Virus record (IMG/VR): IMGVR_UViG_3300042383_000902 | Coordinates: 1 to 38,671 of that record | Direction: 5' to 3' (one strand) | DNA from: a virus | DNA length: 38,671 nucleotides | Shown here: in pieces, positions 15,163 to 21,741 of the stretch | Numbering within the stretch: the stretch's first letter is position 1 | Layout: each line of letters starts with the position of its first letter | Position numbers and translations under genes: made by a program | The notes under the pieces: model-generated | What the model was told of the DNA's origin: nothing | What the model saw: only the letters and a program-made list of their open reading frames with translations | Databases searched by the model: none

Positions 15163-15373
15163 TGATTTTCCATATCATGTCAATCTGAATATTACCCTCG
15201 ATGTCAACAATGCACTAGTTTGGTTCGCCGAACTACGCAAAGTTGAAATCTGGATAGAAAACAATATAGGTCCCCATAGAACATGCTGGACCTATATCCC
15301 ATCTACCGATCTCATTATAGGTTTCGCCAACGAAGAACATAAAACTTATTTTCTTTTAGCTTATCATAAATAA
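15155..15373 (+). CDS. Small conserved phage protein, 72 aa
   Basis: It overlaps the gp41 gene by 8 nt and lacks its own ribosome binding site, so translation is likely coupled. Sequence features are LDVNNALVWFAELRKVEIWIENNIGP and an aromatic C-terminus. I associate this pattern with a small protein that accompanies replication genes in marine T4-like phages. Function unknown. Confidence 0.75.
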   Translation: MLNDFPYHVNLNITLDVNNALVWFAELRKVEIWIENNIGPHRTCWTYIPSTDLIIGFANEEHKTYFLLAYHK

Positions 15374-15377
15374 TATT

Positions 15378-16127
15378 ATGAAAATACATGAACTTTTAGA
15401 AAATATCGATAGAAAAAAAATGCATTACAAAGATGTTACTAAACGTGTGCCTGAACTAACTGCAGCCGCCCAAAAAATACAATCAGGCGAAATGTCCTGG
15501 CAGGAATATCAAGAGTTAGTAAATAAACATAAACCAGTAGAACCATATGCCTTTATTCCAAAACCAGCCTCAACCGCCGCAATGCAACGAGGTTTAGATA
15601 TAAAGAAAATAGAAAAAATTAATCAACCAGTTGAAGATGGAACCCCAGTCCTATTACGATTAGATATCCCAGCTTATAAGGATCATGGCGTGTGGGTTCC
15701 TACCGTACATAATTCCAATGGAAAAACCATTAGACACGGAAGTACATCTATTATCAATAACATCACTATTAAACTTCCAACAAACGCCGCACTTAATATA
15801 GCAACCGGTAAAAAAAACAAAAGTCCCATCGCTACCCTTGCAGGTAATTGGGAAAATGCTACACCTAAAGACGCTTATAGAATGGCTAATCACGCCCTGA
15901 AAGATCCATCATGGATACAAGTAGGCATGGACCCAGAAAGACATTCATATTTCTACGATAGAAAAACTCAACAACCCGTTATAGGGGGGGATAGAGTAAT
16001 TCAAGTAGGAGGAGTGGTATTACTTAAAAATCCTAAATATGATGACCCTAAACACTATCCATACGAAGAATCACTTCAAGAATCACTGAAATCAGTTGAT
16101 CAAGATATCATTAAACTATTCTCATAA
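15378..16127 (+). CDS. Putative capsid-targeted protein with polyvalent-protein-type domain
   Basis: A 249-residue protein. The leader MKIHELLEN resembles T4 capsid-targeting peptides cut after Glu. Residues about 85-235 contain TPVLLRLDIPAYKDHGVWV, LNIATGKKNKSPIA, WIQVGMDPERHSYFYDRKT and VIQVGGVVLLKNP, a set of motifs that I recognise from the large polyvalent proteins of phages, which are injected with DNA. That domain has no activity known to me. It is the first of three consecutive genes with the same type of leader. CATAAATA lies just before the start and could be a late-promoter core. Confidence 0.75.
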   Translation: MKIHELLENIDRKKMHYKDVTKRVPELTAAAQKIQSGEMSWQEYQELVNKHKPVEPYAFIPKPASTAAMQRGLDIKKIEKINQPVEDGTPVLLRLDIPAYKDHGVWVPTVHNSNGKTIRHGSTSIINNITIKLPTNAALNIATGKKNKSPIATLAGNWENATPKDAYRMANHALKDPSWIQVGMDPERHSYFYDRKTQQPVIGGDRVIQVGGVVLLKNPKYDDPKHYPYEESLQESLKSVDQDIIKLFS

Positions 16128-16135
16128 ATACTAAC

Positions 16136-16552
16136 ATGAAAATAAACGAACTTATCACTGAACAACAACTTGACGAACTACAATTCTGTACAACAGGACC
16201 AGGTGGCTATAAATGCTCACCATGCAAAGACGATTGCTCAGGACATACTGCCGGTTACCAATATACTAAACATAACCGTTACACTCAACCTAGCTTCTCT
16301 AACTCAGAACCAGGTAATACTGACGCAAGCTTCTATAAAGGATCAGTATACGGCGCTTACCAAAACGATAAACAAATTAATCCCAATGCCCCTCACTATC
16401 GTTACGATAAACGCGACAAAACTGCTACCAATAAAGCAGGTAAATTTACAAAATACTACGGCCCAAGCAGAATTCAAGGCTATAGCAATAAAAATATTAA
16501 ATACGGCACAACCGCACCAACTACAAATACTACTACACCTCCTCAACCATAG
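16136..16552 (+). CDS. Putative packaged protein with CSGH.AGY motif
   Basis: A 138-residue protein beginning MKINELITE, a second T4-like capsid-targeting leader with a possible cut after ITE. Then comes a cysteine-rich patch, YKCSPCKDDCSGHTAGY (about residues 25-41), which I recall in head-associated proteins of other T4-like phages, and a low-complexity Tyr/Asn/Lys/Pro-rich tail ending in a Thr-Pro run. The cysteines could bind metal. CATAAATA precedes the start by 6 nt. A larger overlapping frame here is a shadow. Confidence 0.72.
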   Translation: MKINELITEQQLDELQFCTTGPGGYKCSPCKDDCSGHTAGYQYTKHNRYTQPSFSNSEPGNTDASFYKGSVYGAYQNDKQINPNAPHYRYDKRDKTATNKAGKFTKYYGPSRIQGYSNKNIKYGTTAPTTNTTTPPQP

Positions 16553-16565
16553 AGGTGTTCATGTT

Positions 16566-17549
16566 ATGAAAATCTACGAAATTATCAACGAAGCAATTAA
16601 CTATACACAATACCAACCACAACTCCAAGCAATTGTGGAACAAACCATAGTCAACTCACTCCCAAAAACACTGACTATATCCAAAGTAAACCAAGAAACC
16701 TCTAAATCATTCGATGACTACTCTAAAAAAGTTATTAAAAACCAAAAATCAAAATTTTCTAAATCAATCGCAAATAACCTAACTAAAGAACTAAATAAAT
16801 TTCTTAAATCAAATGACGAATGGAAAGATGTTACCGTAGAATTCAAATCACTAAACTCATTGACTACCAATGGACACTGCGCCGGTACTACCATTACTAT
16901 CAATACCGATACTTCAACCGATTACTTCGCATACAAAATCCTTTCAACCGTCACCCTTAACGCTAAACATATCCATACCACCCCAGAACTAATCAATGCC
17001 CCATGGTCACTAATAACTAATATAACCTACTCAACAATAAAAAATAATACAAAAGATTATGTCATCCCAAATATTAATAACATATTATCAGATATGATCG
17101 GTACCTTTACTCATGAATTAGTCCACGCTAAACAAACAATCAACCAATGGAACTTAAATAAAGGCCCAAATATAGAATACCGTAGCTATATGGATAACTC
17201 AAAAGATGAATTCAAAAACCTGATTAGAAAACGCTATAATACAGGTCTATCCCCAACCGAACATAAAAGATTATTGCAACTATACAAATCTAGCCCTCAA
17301 GAAATCCCAGCTATCGCACATTCTATCGCAGTAGATATCATTAATAAATTTAATATATCTAACTTAAATCACCATGATAAAATTCAACAATCTCAAAAAA
17401 TGATTCAATCAATTCCTTTCATGGTTAACCAGTTTCTAAATAATAACATCCCTAATGACCATAAACTATATAAATCAGTCTATAACAAATACCTGAAACT
17501 AGTCTATACAGAAATCAAAAACTATATTAACAAATTTCAAAATTCTTGA
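16566..17549 (+). CDS. Putative capsid-targeted zinc metallopeptidase (HExxH)
   Basis: A 327-residue protein. The start chosen is the ATG that yields MKIYEIINEAINY, the third capsid-targeting-like leader in a row; the same frame is open far upstream but overlaps the previous gene. The zincin motif is His183-Glu-Leu-Val-His187 (TFTHELVHAKQ). A later Glu246 in SPQEIPAIAHSIAVDI matches the position and surroundings of the third metal ligand in related phage HExxH proteins as I remember them. The N-terminal half is Asn/Lys/Thr-rich. It could process phage proteins in the head or act on host targets after injection. It ends where the long non-coding region begins. Confidence 0.75.
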   Translation: MKIYEIINEAINYTQYQPQLQAIVEQTIVNSLPKTLTISKVNQETSKSFDDYSKKVIKNQKSKFSKSIANNLTKELNKFLKSNDEWKDVTVEFKSLNSLTTNGHCAGTTITINTDTSTDYFAYKILSTVTLNAKHIHTTPELINAPWSLITNITYSTIKNNTKDYVIPNINNILSDMIGTFTHELVHAKQTINQWNLNKGPNIEYRSYMDNSKDEFKNLIRKRYNTGLSPTEHKRLLQLYKSSPQEIPAIAHSIAVDIINKFNISNLNHHDKIQQSQKMIQSIPFMVNQFLNNNIPNDHKLYKSVYNKYLKLVYTEIKNYINKFQNS

Positions 17550-17714
17550 AAGAAATTTTTTCGCCGCCAAAAATTTTATAAGGTACTTACACTTTTTCAG
17601 CACTTTGTTTTTAACCAAAATTTTTGGAAATTTTGAGAAAAAAATGACCCGCGCAAAAAAATATAATAAGGTACTTAAACTTTCATCGACCTGTTTTTCA
17701 ACATATAGGGGTCT

Positions 17715-17750
17715 AAAATAGAAAATAAAATAGAAAATAAAATAGAAAAT
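17715..17750. repeat. Three tandem copies of a 12-bp unit
   Basis: AAAATAGAAAAT occurs three times head to tail, followed by a partial AAAAT. It is in non-coding DNA downstream of the metallopeptidase gene. Role unknown; it could be a DNA-bending or initiator element. Confidence 0.9.
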
Positions 17751-17785
17751 AAAATCAAGAAGTTTTTTCACGCAAACCATTTGCG

Positions 17786-17804
17786 AATGAGAATCATTCT
17801 CATT
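17786..17804. promoter_or_regulatory. Fur-box-like palindrome 1
   Basis: AATGAGAATCATTCTCATT is a perfect 19-bp dyad and matches the repeated (N)AATGATAATCATT-type hexamers that Fur binds in Gammaproteobacteria (15 of 19 to the classical box in its best register). No gene start lies immediately downstream on either strand. Confidence 0.65.
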
Positions 17805-17929
17805 TACACCCCCACCCCCTATCATATTTTTATTTTTTTGTCAAGAAAAAAATATATTAAAAATATATTATTTTATTACGCGATAACATAATAATATATT
17901 TTTATTATGTATATTACCCCCACCCCCCT

Positions 17930-17969
17930 CGATATAATCAGAACATATTAGTTTATTCTGATTATATCG
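17930..17969. repeat. 14-bp inverted repeat
   Basis: CGATATAATCAGAA and TTCTGATTATATCG are separated by 12 nt and lie immediately 3' of the small membrane-protein gene on the minus strand. It could be a bidirectional hairpin marking a transcript end, though no U-tract follows. Confidence 0.8.
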
Positions 17970-17989
17970 TGGTTGGACATACTATTATG

Positions 17990-18157
17990 TCAACGTCTAG
18001 TATATTGGGCGGTAGCTATTACAAATAGCGCCCACATAATACCCAATAAACTAAACAATATAAAGAATACTATTTGGCCGATATATTGCCAAGTTTCTAT
18101 GGACATATTAAATATGCCCACCAATATAATACTGCCAATAAACAATATAGTTTTCAT
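17990..18157 (-). CDS. Small membrane protein, 55 aa, two TM helices
   Basis: MKTILFIGSIILVGIFNM starts the protein. Residues about 3-20 and 28-50 are hydrophobic helices, and the end is basic (QYTRR). GGGGGTGG lies upstream of the ATG in an unusual purine-rich leader, shared in form with two other G-rich tracts nearby on the same strand. A 14-bp hairpin (ATAATGCTCACATA and its complement, 18187-18218) separates it from the 191-residue gene upstream. Function unknown; perhaps an inner-membrane early protein. Confidence 0.6.
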   Translation of the reverse strand: MKTILFIGSIILVGIFNMSIETWQYIGQIVFFILFSLLGIMWALFVIATAQYTRR

Positions 18158-18186
18158 ACATCCACCCCCTAACATATTAGTTTAAT

Positions 18187-18218
18187 ATAATGCTCACATA
18201 ATAATATGTGAGCATTAT
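18187..18218 (-). promoter_or_regulatory. 14-bp hairpin between two minus-strand genes
   Basis: ATAATGCTCACATA, a TTAT loop and TATGTGAGCATTAT make a perfect stem. It has the position of the stem-loop cassettes found elsewhere and holds a TATTAT that could be a -10, but there is no TTGACA, so it may act as a processing or pause site. Confidence 0.6.
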
Positions 18219-18228
18219 GTTTAGATTA

Positions 18229-18804
18229 TTACCAAACTACCAACTCATCGCCTACGGCTCGAATCGATAGGATATTAGCCAACTTGTACACCCTACACGC
18301 TACCGGCTCATCAGACGCGCCTAGCGTTGATTTGGCTTCGCTGGCGGTTTGGTAGCTTGCCACCGTTTGGCGGTCTACCTGTACACCGTCCATCACATAG
18401 ATTGATGAGCCGCTATCAGGTAAAGCATAAAGATATTTTTCAGTTGGGTTTGAACGCTTTTGAACCAAGCTAAAAACACCGTTATAGTGTTCGTGCCACG
18501 CTTGTTTTAACTCGTGGTCATCATGTCCAGCTTTGGCCATTTTGTTTAAATATGGGTTGGTGTCTTTATTCATTCCGTTATAAAGTGCCGCGCCTACTGC
18601 CGACACTTTGATAATTGATACACCAGCTTTTTTGTGTGCGGCGGCTAATGGTACATCAGTCACCGAACAAAATGATGCTCTGGTGTTGCCTTTGACATTA
18701 GCAACAAGGTTTATAATATCGTTTTCTGTAATCGGTGCGGATGCGTTATCACGCAAAGCAATCATGTTTAAAGCAGTAGCCAAAGTTAATTCGATTTTTT
18801 TCAT
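18229..18804 (-). CDS. Hypothetical protein, 191 aa
   Basis: The protein starts MKKIELTLATALNMIALRDN. It has no membrane segment and shows a mixed alpha/beta composition with a C-terminal VYKLANILSIRAVGDELVVW. ACGGAGCAT precedes the ATG. It is the first gene downstream of the rrn-like leader and also has its own promoter. Codon choice is more GC-rich than in the plus-strand replication genes. No family recognised. Confidence 0.85.
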   Translation of the reverse strand: MKKIELTLATALNMIALRDNASAPITENDIINLVANVKGNTRASFCSVTDVPLAAAHKKAGVSIIKVSAVGAALYNGMNKDTNPYLNKMAKAGHDDHELKQAWHEHYNGVFSLVQKRSNPTEKYLYALPDSGSSIYVMDGVQVDRQTVASYQTASEAKSTLGASDEPVACRVYKLANILSIRAVGDELVVW

Positions 18805-18838
18805 TTTAATGCTCCGTAAAGTGAATTGGTGAGCCGAT

Positions 18839-18868
18839 ATTATAATCGGCTATTGTTTTTTGTGTCAA
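18839..18868 (-). promoter_or_regulatory. Stem-loop promoter for the 191-aa gene
   Basis: On the minus strand, TTGACA (18868-18863), an 18-bp spacer and TATAAT (18844-18839). AGCCGAT and ATCGGCT pair around the -10. Confidence 0.88.
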
Positions 18869-18895
18869 GCTTTTTTTTCGTGTCCGTGTCCAGAT

Positions 18896-18955
18896 TGTTA
18901 AAGAGCGACTGCCGAAGCAGGCCTTGAATTATACAGCAATCAAAAACCCTGTCAA
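18896..18955 (-). promoter_or_regulatory. rrn-like leader: promoter, boxB-type hairpin and boxA
   Basis: Read on the minus strand, TTGACA (18955-18950), 16-bp spacer and TATAAT (18933-18928) are followed by a UUCG-capped hairpin, CTGCTTCGGCAG (18920-18909), and CGCTCTTTAACA (18907-18896). The last differs by one base from the E. coli rrn boxA TGCTCTTTAACA, and the following ATCTGG is also rrn-leader-like. The order promoter, boxB-like hairpin, boxA is that of bacterial rRNA leaders, where Nus factors make RNA polymerase termination-resistant. It would be expected to affect transcription leftwards into the 191-aa gene. Confidence 0.75.
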
Positions 18956-19117
18956 TCTTTTTTTCAGACAAAGTAAATCATGAGCTGGTTATCAAAAAAC
19001 CGCCCACAATCGCATTTAAGCCGCGAAAATAAAAAAGCCTAGTGAATGTATCACTCAAACGAAAAAACCGCTCAAATCGGCTCAGATTGGCTTAAACTTG
19101 TTAGTGCTGGTGTGATT

Positions 19118-19222
19118 AGCACCAGCACCAGCACCAGCACCAGCACCAGCACCAGCACCAGCACCAGCACCAGCACCAGCACCAGCACCAGCACCAGCAC
19201 CAGCACCAGCACCAGCACCAGC
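19118..19222. repeat. Hexanucleotide tandem repeat AGCACC, 17.5 copies
   Basis: 105 bp of perfect AGCACC units. The left flank GTGCTGGTG is complementary to the repeat, so a foldback can form. Because the unit is six bases, length change keeps any reading frame. Contingency-type slippage, a protein-binding array, or assembly collapse or expansion are all possible. Confidence 0.97.
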
Positions 19223-19239
19223 GACAAAAAATGACGTTC

Positions 19240-19258
19240 GAGAATGATAATCATTCTC
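19240..19258. promoter_or_regulatory. Fur-box-like palindrome 2
   Basis: GAGAATGATAATCATTCTC is a perfect 19-bp dyad and matches 17 of 19 positions of the classical Fur box GATAATGATAATCATTATC. Confidence 0.72.
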
Positions 19259-19280
19259 AATCGCGTGGAACATCGCACCT

Positions 19281-19299
19281 GCAAATGATAATGATTATC
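19281..19299. promoter_or_regulatory. Fur-box-like site 3
   Basis: GCAAATGATAATGATTATC matches 16 of 19 positions of the classical Fur box and lies 22 bp from site 2. Tandem sites are typical of Fur targets. The nearest gene end, not start, is at 19325. Confidence 0.65.
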
Positions 19300-19324
19300 A
19301 AGTACAGATGCGATTGATTATCGT

Positions 19325-19657
19325 TTAATCCAGATTTTGATCTGGATGAGCATCGATCCCGTTATCCTGTAAAACCTTGGCATAGGCAATCGCCCCCGCG
19401 TACAATGTATCCACGTTCTGAACCATCATCCGCGCGGGATTATGCAAGGTTAATGCCTTGCTTGAATAAGATTTGTAAAATCCCAGCGCAAGCAATTGTT
19501 TGCCTAATTTGGTGCTACCTTTCACACCGTAAACATTGACACGGGCGAACCCGCATGGTAGGTGATCTTTGCCGCCTAGCTCTTGATTGAAATAATTAAG
19601 CGCGGCAGATTTGGCGGCTTCTGTTGCTTGGGCGTGGATAGTGTCAAATTTGGTCAT
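19325..19657 (-). CDS. Conserved phage hypothetical protein, 110 aa
   Basis: Start placed at the ATG preceded by ACGGAGCA, giving MTKFDTIHAQATEAAKS; a longer open frame upstream runs through the promoter. The LGGKDHLPCGFARVNVYGVKG and NVDTLYAGAIAYAKVL segments form a pattern I have seen in many unrelated phages, without function. Promoter at 19703-19731. Confidence 0.85.
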   Translation of the reverse strand: MTKFDTIHAQATEAAKSAALNYFNQELGGKDHLPCGFARVNVYGVKGSTKLGKQLLALGFYKSYSSKALTLHNPARMMVQNVDTLYAGAIAYAKVLQDNGIDAHPDQNLD

Positions 19658-19702
19658 GGTTTTTTGCTCCGTAAAAAATAAAAATAAATCAGGTGAAGGC
19701 AT

Positions 19703-19731
19703 ATAGTACATCATGCCGCGCATGGTGTCAA
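19703..19731 (-). promoter_or_regulatory. Promoter for the 110-aa gene
   Basis: Minus-strand TTGACA (19731-19726), 17-bp spacer, TACTAT (19708-19703). GGCAT/ATGCC flank the -10. Confidence 0.8.
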
Positions 19732-19775
19732 GCGGTGCGTGGATATTAGTGTATGCTAATATCCACAGCTAGCAT

Positions 19776-19937
19776 TTAGTCCAATGCTTCCAGCCTATTT
19801 AATTCGGCTATTGCATCCGCTTCATTATCGAAGCTGGCTACCACGGTGTCCATGTAAACCGTGGTAGAATGTTCGCTCACCGCGCGATACGAATAACGGC
19901 CTTCCCATAACACTACATCATAATAATACTTTGGCAT
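19776..19937 (-). CDS. Small protein, 53 aa
   Basis: Reads MPKYYYDVVLWEGRYSYRAV and ends DAIAELNRLEALD. ACGGAGTT lies before the ATG. Its stop overlaps a copy of the ACAGCTAGCATT motif. Beta-strand-rich start and helical end; no family recognised. Own promoter at 19980-20007. Confidence 0.8.
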   Translation of the reverse strand: MPKYYYDVVLWEGRYSYRAVSEHSTTVYMDTVVASFDNEADAIAELNRLEALD

Positions 19938-19979
19938 AAAAAACTCCGTGATAAAAAAAGTAAAGTGGTAGAGCCGCTT

Positions 19980-20007
19980 ATTATAGCGGCTCTGGTGCGA
20001 TTGTCAA
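19980..20007 (-). promoter_or_regulatory. Stem-loop promoter for the 53-aa gene
   Basis: TTGACA (20007-20002), 16-bp spacer, TATAAT (19985-19980) on the minus strand. GAGCCGCT (19971-19978) and AGCGGCTC (19985-19992) pair perfectly across the -10. The TGA of the upstream gene is inside the TTGACA. Confidence 0.9.
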
Positions 20008-20657
20008 GCAATTAAATCATCAAGGTATTCGTAGCGAACTGGTTTACCGTCTAACAAGTTACCAGCATAATCGAATGCCTTCCACTTGTTTTTAGTTTTC
20101 ATTGTTTCGTCATATCGTATGTCTACGCATAACTCAGCCAATTTAAAATCCAGAATATCCTGACCAAAGCCATAGGTGCGGTCATAAGAAGCCATCATTT
20201 TAGGCGTTGAATGCTTCCATGTCTTCACGTTATCTGGATTGCCGAAGGCTTCCACGCTAACAAGGCGCTTGCCTGATGCTGGCAATTGTGGCTCGATTTG
20301 TGCCTGTTCGCCGTTGGTTACGTTTAAGTAACAATAGCACACTTCACGACCTTTGTTATCAGTCCATGATTTGCCAGCACTGCCGTATAATTCCAATGCT
20401 GGCAATGCTGATGTTAAAACTTTGATTTTTAGAGTTTCCCGTGCTGGCTCACGGTAATCATCGTCTTCAGGAAGGTATTGACCACCTAAGTATGTTTGTT
20501 CGCCCCACATATAACCATCATGAGGTGCGTGGTAACGACCGTCTTTATCTCGCACAGGCGCACCGTGTTTTTCAACGTGTTTTTCGTGACGTGCTTCCAT
20601 AGCCGCGCGGTTTTCGGCAATGATTGAAATAATAGTTGCGATAGTGATATTAGACAT
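20004..20657 (-). CDS. Hypothetical protein, 217 aa
   Basis: Starts MSNITIATIISIIAENRAAM after ACGGAGCAG. An N-terminal helical and charged part (HEKHVEKHG) is followed by a mixed-fold region with aromatic residues. No family or catalytic motif recognised. GC content is above the window average. It is one of the longer genes in the early region. Confidence 0.85.
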   Translation of the reverse strand: MSNITIATIISIIAENRAAMEARHEKHVEKHGAPVRDKDGRYHAPHDGYMWGEQTYLGGQYLPEDDDYREPARETLKIKVLTSALPALELYGSAGKSWTDNKGREVCYCYLNVTNGEQAQIEPQLPASGKRLVSVEAFGNPDNVKTWKHSTPKMMASYDRTYGFGQDILDFKLAELCVDIRYDETMKTKNKWKAFDYAGNLLDGKPVRYEYLDDLIA

Positions 20658-20694
20658 AACTGCTCCGTGGTAATGAGTGACTGAAAGAGCTGAT

Positions 20695-20723
20695 AGTATA
20701 ATCGAACCATCAGCTCATGTCAA
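20695..20723 (-). promoter_or_regulatory. Stem-loop promoter for the 217-aa gene
   Basis: TTGACA (20723-20718), 17-bp spacer, TATACT (20700-20695). GAGCTGAT and ATCAGCTC pair around the -10. The leader and promoter are nearly identical to those at 21782-21810. Confidence 0.9.
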
Positions 20724-20728
20724 TGGGT

Positions 20729-20983
20729 CTATGCAAAAAAGTTATCGACAGCGTTATCGATTTTATCTTGCTCGCGGCTGGTGATTTTACGTTCAAGCCA
20801 AGCCGCTGGATAACCTTTTCTATCCAGAATTTCACCATTCCATTCAGAATAGCCCCCAGCATCCCAGTCATTCGATGCACCACGACCGCTGGCATCCTGA
20901 CGATAATAATCAGACACACCGATCAGGCACGGGATACCCGCGATCGCGTGTTCAATGGTATGTGAAAAATAAGGCTTTGCCAT
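20729..20983 (-). CDS. Conserved phage hypothetical protein, 84 aa
   Basis: MAKPYFSHTIEHAIAGIPCL starts the protein. The GIPC.I.V..YY, WD..GYSEWNGEILDRKG.PA.WLE patterns resemble a small domain found in many gammaproteobacterial phages and prophages, function unknown. ACGGAGCAT precedes the ATG. Confidence 0.85.
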   Translation of the reverse strand: MAKPYFSHTIEHAIAGIPCLIGVSDYYRQDASGRGASNDWDAGGYSEWNGEILDRKGYPAAWLERKITSREQDKIDNAVDNFFA

Positions 20984-21017
20984 GATAATGCTCCGTTGAG
21001 TTACTGAAAGAGCTGAT

Positions 21018-21046
21018 AGTATAATCGAACTATCAGCTCATGTCAA
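21018..21046 (-). promoter_or_regulatory. Stem-loop promoter for the 84-aa gene
   Basis: TTGACA (21046-21041), 17-bp spacer, TATACT (21023-21018). GAGCTGATAGT and ACTATCAGCTC form an 11-bp dyad around the -10, more complete than in the sister copies at 20695 and 21782. Confidence 0.9.
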
Positions 21047-21047
21047 A

Positions 21048-21353
21048 CTATTTTATCGCTTCCACAATACGATTATAAACATCGGCTTTTGACTTGTAAT
21101 AATCAAAATTGTCATCGCCTTCACGGAAGTTTAACCATTGGTTTTGGCGATGGTTGGCCAAAATATCGCGCTTTAAGTCATGAGTTTTAAACTGCTCAAT
21201 AAAGCCATACAGGTTATGATAGGCGATAAAACCACTGGCAAGATATAAAAACCCATAGCCAGTACGGTTAAGCTTGGTGATGTCTGCGACAGCCTTCACC
21301 ACGTTGTTCACGATCAAGGTTTTTTGGCGTTCGGTGAGTGGTACTAATGCCAT
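21048..21353 (-). CDS. Conserved phage hypothetical protein, 101 aa
   Basis: MALVPLTERQKTLIVNNVVK begins a helical protein with YGFLYLASGFIAYHNLYGFI and ILANHRQNQWLNFR segments, a pattern I recall from other phages. No known function. TGGAGCAAATC precedes the ATG. Own promoter at 21386-21413. Confidence 0.87.
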   Translation of the reverse strand: MALVPLTERQKTLIVNNVVKAVADITKLNRTGYGFLYLASGFIAYHNLYGFIEQFKTHDLKRDILANHRQNQWLNFREGDDNFDYYKSKADVYNRIVEAIK

Positions 21354-21385
21354 GATTTGCTCCAGTTGGCGTTGAAAAGATGGCT

Positions 21386-21413
21386 AGTATATCATAACAC
21401 CAGCCACCGTCAA
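21386..21413 (-). promoter_or_regulatory. Promoter for the 101-aa gene
   Basis: TTGACG (21413-21408), 16-bp spacer, TATACT (21391-21386). TGGCT/AGCCA flank the -10. Confidence 0.8.
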
Positions 21414-21420
21414 GTTTTAT

Positions 21421-21741
21421 TTACATCGACCAATCGATATTGGCTAAGTCACCAGTTACGACATTACCACGCTGGAAGTTCTTAGCTGGTGCGTTCCATG
21501 ATGCGGCTTTTAGCACGTCACCGGCTTTAAATTTGCCATTATCGGCTTTTACGATGAAACTGTGAACCGATCCTTCCTTAATGACTTTGATGTATGATTT
21601 GCCATCGGTGGTACGCAAATCATCACGGAATTTTTGAACTCGGTTATCGTCAGGATTAAATCCCATGCGATCATGGAACTCAGCGTATTTGTTGCCGATA
21701 TGGGTTAAATAATCTTGAATGTTTTGTTCTGATACTAACAT
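21421..21741 (-). CDS. Hypothetical protein, 106 aa
   Basis: Start placed at MLVSEQNIQDYL after ACGGAGCAATTACC; the open frame continues upstream through the promoter and is not used. The second half (SYIKVIKEGSVHSFIVKAD, FKAGDVLKAASW) looks like a small beta barrel. Function unknown. Confidence 0.85.
   Translation of the reverse strand: MLVSEQNIQDYLTHIGNKYAEFHDRMGFNPDDNRVQKFRDDLRTTDGKSYIKVIKEGSVHSFIVKADNGKFKAGDVLKAASWNAPAKNFQRGNVVTGDLANIDWSM

Larger units (their letters stand above)
17550..17989. other. Non-coding AT-rich region with repeats, Fur box and C-rich tracts
   Basis: This gap of 440 bp holds no convincing gene. It contains two copies of ATAAGGTACTTA(C/A)ACTTT (17578-17595 and 17666-17683), three tandem copies of AAAATAGAAAAT (17715-17750), a perfect Fur-box-like palindrome (17786-17804), two CCCCCACCCCCC tracts (about 17808-17820 and 17917-17929), and a 14-bp inverted repeat, CGATATAATCAGAA with TTCTGATTATATCG (17930-17943 and 17956-17969). 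A minus-strand open frame across part of it has a repetitive FYFIFYFIFYF composition from the repeats and is rejected. Confidence 0.85.
18956..19324. other. Non-coding region with hexanucleotide repeat and Fur boxes
   Basis: No convincing gene. It contains a weak T-rich hairpin region on the minus strand, the 105-bp AGCACC repeat, two Fur-box-like sites, and an ATCGCA/TGCGAT inverted pair around the second Fur site. Open frames through the repeat encode only Ser-Thr, Leu-Val or Gly-Ala runs. Confidence 0.8.

Noticed and set aside
16170-16565. Plus-strand open frame extending upstream of the metallopeptidase start
   Set aside because: It overlaps the CSGH-motif gene entirely, and the MKIYEIINEA start matches the leaders of the two preceding genes.
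17499-17825. Minus-strand 108-codon frame
   Set aside because: It overlaps the end of the metallopeptidase gene, contains a repeat-derived FYFIFYF run and has no promoter with correct spacing.
19046-19284. Open frames through the AGCACC repeat (Ser-Thr, Leu-Val or Gly-Ala runs on either strand)
   Set aside because: The frames owe their length to the hexanucleotide unit, lack a binding site and have no sensible flanking sequence.
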